NCBI GenBank assembly: GCA_028554645.1
Contig: JAQOOI010000073.1
Location: 930,001-994,000, forward strand
DNA from: Omphalotus guepiniiformis
Lineage: Eukaryota; Basidiomycota; Agaricomycetes; Agaricales; Omphalotaceae
DNA: 64,000 nucleotides
Direction of reading: 5' to 3'
The position numbers and the translations under genes were made by a program. A model generated the notes under the pieces. It saw only the letters and a list, made by a program, of their open reading frames with translations. It searched no databases and had not been told where the DNA came from. Every line of letters starts with the position of its first letter. The stretch's first letter is position 1. This document shows, piece after piece, positions 59,763 through 64,000 of the stretch.

Positions 59763-59770
59763 CGCCATGT
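59763..59770. repeat. Right target-site duplication, overlapping a start codon
   Basis: CGCCATGT; the ATG at 59767-59769 is the start codon of the next gene. Identical to 58586-58593. Confidence 0.9.
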
Positions 59771-60740
59771 CACACGATGGCTTCACAGCTGCAGACCTAG
59801 GACCGAATTCTTTTCCAAGATATCGCGAATATAATTCTGAAGACGCAGAACGACGTTGCTTTTCTCTCTTAGATCCTCCTCAAGATGTCGACATCAAAGA
59901 TAAAACGGAAGATCAAGATCTCGCATTTCTTCAAAGTCTAGACGCTGGCGCAATGGGTTACGCTGAATGCTTTGGGATCGCTTCATCACACCGTTCTCTT
60001 TCTGATGAAGCAGTTCAGCACATGTCTGCAGCTTTTATTCCACCCACAGAAACATCACCAGGTCAACACGCCATCTTTCCCCTGATATCTCCGGCATTCC
60101 CGTATCCTCAGCCTGCTTCTGGATCGCTTCCGTGTGCAATGTCTTCATTCAGGCTACCGGTACATGAACAACCAGTGCACAGTCCCGAACTTGTTTATAC
60201 TTTTGCCGAATCTGCTTCAGATTCGTGTGCTTCGGAACCTCCCACCAAACGCATACGTCAAACCGAACCCGCTCACTCCACCAATGTCAAACCAGAATTT
60301 TCGGAATATACATTCACCTTTCCTGATCTCTCTCCGTCTACACCTCCGGTTCGCATGAGTCGTTCCGCCAGGATTCAACATGCTCTCGATGTGCTACGAG
60401 CTGGCCGGATCAGCCCTTTTGACCTTTTGACGGAGCTCGTGGATATCTCGTGTACGACACGTACCGCTCATTATCGCTCGAAACTGTACTCTCAGAAGAA
60501 TCAGAAACTAGAGAAGCTATTGGATATGATTGTAGAAGACCCTTCTGGGAAGGTCAAAGTGGAAGAATGGATTCGTTCACGGAAACTTGGAGAGGTGATT
60601 TGCAGCAGTTCTTCTTTGCGATCTTGATTTCTGATGTGATTCATTCTAGACTGCGGGAAGTAGCTCGAGCAGCAGCAAAGAAAACACACCTCTCGTCTCA
60701 TATCCTCCGGTTCAACAGAACTACTATCGGTTTTCCTGAG
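59767..60740 (+). CDS. Uncharacterised protein whose start codon abuts a transposon
   Basis: The ATG at 59767 gives MSHDGFTAADLGPNSFPRYR. The reading frame runs unbroken to 60627 (286 residues), but a GTGATT donor after KLGE at about 60597 and a TTCTAG acceptor at 60648-60650 suggest a 55-bp intron. The spliced end would read TAGSSSSSSKENTPLVSYPP with a stop at 60738-60740. The N-terminal two thirds are acidic and Pro/Ser-rich. The C-terminal part is more ordered: SRSARIQHALDVLRAGRISP then DLLTELVDIS, YRSKLYSQKNQKLEKLLDMI and KVKVEEWIRSRK. I recall similar helical regions in agaricomycete orphan proteins but cannot name the family. A transposon separates the coding region from its original promoter. 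Confidence 0.65.
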
Positions 60741-61294
60741 CTTCTGGATCTGTTTTGCCCTTCCGTACGCTTTCGACTGCATATGTTCGATTTCAACAGT
60801 TTCTTATGGCCCTTCATGGAGGTGCAACTCTTGATAGCCGCACGACTATCGATGCATGACAATCATGATCATACCTTTCACTGAATCCAATAGCGTGTAT
60901 TTCATGTGTTACTCGTCTTACTGTTCGCGCTTGACACTCGGTCTACCGCATATACCTATCGTTCTCTTGAATGTCAGGCGTCTTGATAATTGAAAGTACC
61001 AATGATGGGCCGTACTGAACTATTGCCAAAACCTGGACTAAACCGAACCCCGACAAGCCGCAACTATGACAGGGAAAGTTTGCGAAGTCATGCGTTCAGA
61101 TTTCAGCTATCTCATCCTGAATGTAGAGACACGATACAATGAATACGAATTAACGAGTGCCTCGAACTCTCAAAGGAGATCAAAAACTGAGAGCCACAAT
61201 GTAAGTCATGTGATGAGAGTTGAACGGTTCTCGACGCGTCCAGCGTCGAAGTTACAGAGGCATTTATAGCACCACCACTTCGATACTAGTCGCC
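60741..61294. other. Intergenic spacer
   Basis: No exon, repeat or RNA gene was recognised. It should hold the promoter of the DNA glycosylase gene; a TTTATA-like sequence lies at about 61263. Confidence 0.4.
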
Positions 61295-62583
61295 ATGGCC
61301 GAATCTACTGGCAAGGTAGCGAAACTTCAGCTTAAGGCACACACAGACAGTCCGGATATTGACGATACATCCTCGCCCACCCTAAGACGCTCTCCGAGAA
61401 AGCGTACGGCGTCGTCAATAGTAGTAGAAGACGAATCGATTGAGGACGAAATTCTTGTGGTTACTACTGCTACTAGTAGAACCTCTAGTAAGTCACGATC
61501 CTCTGCGGGACCAAGGAGAGAAAACTCGAGCTCTCCGAACAAAAAGCAAAAGAAAACCCGAGGATATATGCCTCCGGAAGCGTACGCTCATCTAAAGCCC
61601 TTGCCCGATCGCTTGGTTCCTGAGTTGGATGGTACGTCTTTTTTTAACCCTCCTCCTTCTCTGCACCCTGCTGCAGTGTAATCTTACTGATTGTTTCCAG
61701 TGGTCTTTTGTGGGATCAAGTCAGTTCCGGCTCTCTGCTGTGCACTCACTCTAAGACTCACGATCGTGTTCAATCGCATAGTCCCGGGGAGATGTCCGCC
61801 AAGATTGGCTTTCACTATGGGAATCCAAGCAATAAGTTTTGGAAGTGCCTCCATAAGTCAGGCTTCACGCCGACCCTTCTTAAGCCTCAAGATGGACCCT
61901 CACTTCCTGAGAAATACCGCCTTGGTTTGGTAAAGCTCCGTTTCGTCTCTCACCTTTTTGTCAAGTGGTACTTATTCGTATCTGTAGACTGACCTGGTAG
62001 AACGTCCGACTCCAGCGGTAAGTCAACTCGAATACTCTGTATTCACTCGTGGGTCAATATAGCAAGTAGTCAGGTAACTTATCCGATGCGGAGAAAGCAG
62101 CTGCGGTACCCAGCTTCCTTCTCAAAATTCATAAAAGTCGACCTCGCATTCTGTGCTTTCAAGGTTTAGAGATCTCAAGGATCGTAATGGCAAAGGCTTG
62201 CAAAGTTCCGGCATCTAGTTGCAAGAAGTTACCTCCGGGATTGTTACCTTTCAAATTGGTGCATACAAGTTCGGCTGCCAGTAGCGGAGGTAAGTGATCT
62301 CGCAATATTTTCAGCACATCCTTTTTTTCAACTTTGCTCCCTGGCAGTACAAGAAACACTATTCTTTGCTTCACCGAGCCCTTCTGGTCTCAATGCCGGT
62401 TACGGGGTCAGTATGCTGTTCTTTTTCTCAACATATCGGCCACTGAATCTGAGAGGCAACTGATTACAGGAAGAACGCATGGTTGAAATCTTCTCTGAGG
62501 TGAGGGACCTGCTGAAACAGATTAAGCAAGGAACTTGCGATACTTCAGCGATCAAAGCAATCTCATTACCACCTACTACCTAA
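61295..62583 (+). CDS. Mismatch-specific uracil/thymine DNA glycosylase (TDG/MUG family)
   Basis: The ATG at 61295 gives MAESTGKVAKLQLKAHTDSP. The first 110 residues are basic and Ser-rich, with a nuclear-type PNKKQKKTRG. The catalytic core begins VPELD, VVFCGIN, then after an intron PGEMSAKIGFHYGNPSNKFW. GINPG is motif 1 of the family, with the Asn that places the attacking water. KCLHKSGFTPTLLKPQDGPS, KYRLGL and LVERPTP follow, then FLLKIHKSRPRILCFQGLEI. The second active-site loop is FFASPSGLNAGYG. The tail is EERMVEIFSEVRDLLKQIKQ, ending LPPTT at 62581-62583. The enzyme removes U or T opposite G in duplex DNA in the nucleus, starting base excision repair. About six exons. Confidence 0.92.
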
Positions 62584-62848
62584 CTGCAGACTGTTCTGCC
62601 CTGCTACACCACCTGCTGTACCTGTACATAATGTAAAACCTGCTACTTGTCATACGCACATACTCCCCATGTGCATTACATACTAAGATGACTATCAGAT
62701 ATGCTTGTGAATACGAGAAAGAAAATGAAATGCCATGCGCTAAATCTACCACAGAAAAATGCTCGATGCTCAGCCAGAACAAATCGTAAACCATAACCAT
62801 TGTCGAACAACCAGAAGCATCAATTGTTCGGTTCATCTACATAGACAC

Positions 62849-64000
62849 TTAACCATAATTGAGACCCCCACTGGAAGAGGAATCACCAGTAGGCTTCGGA
62901 CGTAGCATTCCTTGAGGCAGCAAAGGTCTCGCAGGAAGGCCCAGTGGTCGCGGCAAGTTGTTCCTCGGTTGTTGTGGTGGCGGCACCTCCCACCTATCGC
63001 CCCGAGGTCCAGGCCCTTGGTGATTATATACCCCACCCGGTCCCGTAGGCGGTCTACGACCGCTCCCGCCGAAATGAGAAGGCGGCGGCCCATGTCCAGG
63101 CAGCGGCCCATGTCCAGGCACAGGCCCGGAATGTGAAAAGGCATGGGAACCCATCGCATGAGGAGGAGGAGGGCCGTAGCCTGGGGGAGGCATATTGGGC
63201 GGTGGACCTTGATTGTAGTGATGGGGGGGAGGAGGAGGAGGTTTGTAACCATGGTTGTTTCGTCCAAAATTGCGCATGTTGGGAGGAGGAAGGTTTCGGT
63301 ACTGAGGTTCTTGTCGAGGAGCAGGAGGAACGGCAGGTCGGTGGTTCATTACACGCTGATTACGTCTGTCGAGCTCGTGAGATGCCTCGTATGAAGGAAG
63401 CCTAAGAGGATGCGTCAGCTACACCTGCGATCAGAGAAATATGACTCTATGTAACAGACGTTTTAGGGTCTGCTGGTAACGGGTCTGACCAGAAGTAGTC
63501 GTGATCTAGCGCTTGTAAAGCCGTTATACGGTCTCTCGGGTTACAAATCAATAGCTTATCCAGCAAGTCAACAGTCTCAGGTCCGACGCTACTGTGCAAT
63601 CAATGAGAAAAGCGTAAACAAGACAGAAAAAAAATCCCGACGTAGGCTAGCCATATAGCTGAGCGAGTACGCATTTACTGACCTCTCATACATTTGCTTC
63701 ACTTTCCTTGAATATGTCGCGAACCGCTTGACGCCTTCACAACCAGGCAATGCATCGAAGTTTGGCCACGTATGCTGATTCGGAGTACCACATAGCTGCC
63801 ATATTTTCTCTAACTGGTCAAGGTCAGAAGTCCCAACCAGAATCGGTCGACGGTTGAACATTTCGCCAAAGACACAGCTAAGATTGATATACAGTCAAGC
63901 CAATGTAGAAGAAAGAAATTTGAAACCATACCCAATTCCCCACATATCAACTTCGCCACCGTAATTCCTGGCACCTAATAGCAACTCAGGCGGTCGGTAC
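62849..64000 (-). CDS. BUR1: BUR1/CDK9-type cyclin-dependent kinase, C-terminal part
   Basis: The gene runs off the right edge, so its N-lobe and catalytic loop are not in view. Visible from 64000 down: YRPPELLLGARNYGGEVDMW, CVFGEMFNRRPILVGTSDLD, IWQLCGTPNQHTWPNFDALP, GCEGVKRFATYSRKVKQMYE, VGPETVDLLDKLLICNPRDR and LDHDYFWSDPLPADPKTLP. The order and the GCEGVKR and PLPADPKTLPSYEASHE blocks fit fungal BUR1/SGV1 (the CDK9 group). After the kinase domain comes a long Pro/Gly/Asn-rich tail (GYKPPPPPPHHYNQGPPP), ending SSGGLNYG at 62849. BUR1 phosphorylates the RNA polymerase II tail and Spt5 in the nucleus and promotes elongation. Confidence 0.9.

Noticed and set aside
59767..60740. Idea that the orphan gene is the transposase of the flanking element
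   Set aside because: The coding sequence lies outside both target-site duplications, so it was there before the insertion.
1..64000. CRISPR arrays, prokaryotic operons, rRNA genes, viral insertions
   Set aside because: None seen; intron-rich genes and eukaryotic families throughout.

Overview
This 64 kb window is nuclear DNA from a filamentous basidiomycete, most likely a mushroom-forming agaricomycete. Genes sit close together on both strands and are cut by many introns of about 50-70 bp with GT..AG ends. The families also fit: a DUF6533-type membrane protein, an HsbA-like surface protein, a secreted CBM19-like protein, bicupin oxalate decarboxylase, sedolisin peptidase and agaricomycete-type kinase-like proteins. 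There is one nuclear tRNA-Ser(AGA). I see no bacterial operons, CRISPR arrays or viral genes. Exon limits were read by eye from splice consensus, frame continuity and family resemblance.

1-15.1 kb: the end of a DUF6533-like membrane protein, an MFS (vacuolar amino-acid permease-like) transporter, a small orphan gene, two DUF4336 paralogues (5.6 and 13.8 kb) flanking a 2-oxoglutarate/Fe(II) oxygenase, and the HIRA/Hir1 histone chaperone subunit. 15.5-25 kb: a C2H2 plus RING protein, a poorly explained 2.2 kb stretch, a RUS/DUF647 membrane protein and an HsbA-like secreted protein. 25.4-30.7 kb: a proline/serine-rich orphan, then two tandem short-chain dehydrogenases and the relic of a third.

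31.3-40.1 kb: two kinase-like paralogues point at each other and enclose an oxalate decarboxylase gene; both lack the catalytic-loop Asp. 40.4-48.5 kb: tRNA-Ser, a THEM6-like thioesterase, ribosomal protein eS26, a CBM19-like secreted protein and an SREBP/Sre1-type membrane-bound bHLH factor. 48.7-58.2 kb: an orphan gene, a sedolisin, a long gene-poor stretch and a Su(z)12-like (VEFS-box) Polycomb protein.

58.6-59.8 kb holds the most striking structure: two nested non-autonomous DNA transposons, each with inverted ends and a perfect 8-bp target duplication. The outer one landed on the start codon of the next gene. The window closes with that gene, a TDG/MUG-type DNA glycosylase and the 3' part of a BUR1/CDK9-type kinase.

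There is no single pathway. Several genes share chromatin or transcription roles (HIRA, Su(z)12, Sre1, BUR1), and several are secreted or surface proteins (HsbA-like, oxalate decarboxylase, CBM19-like, sedolisin).
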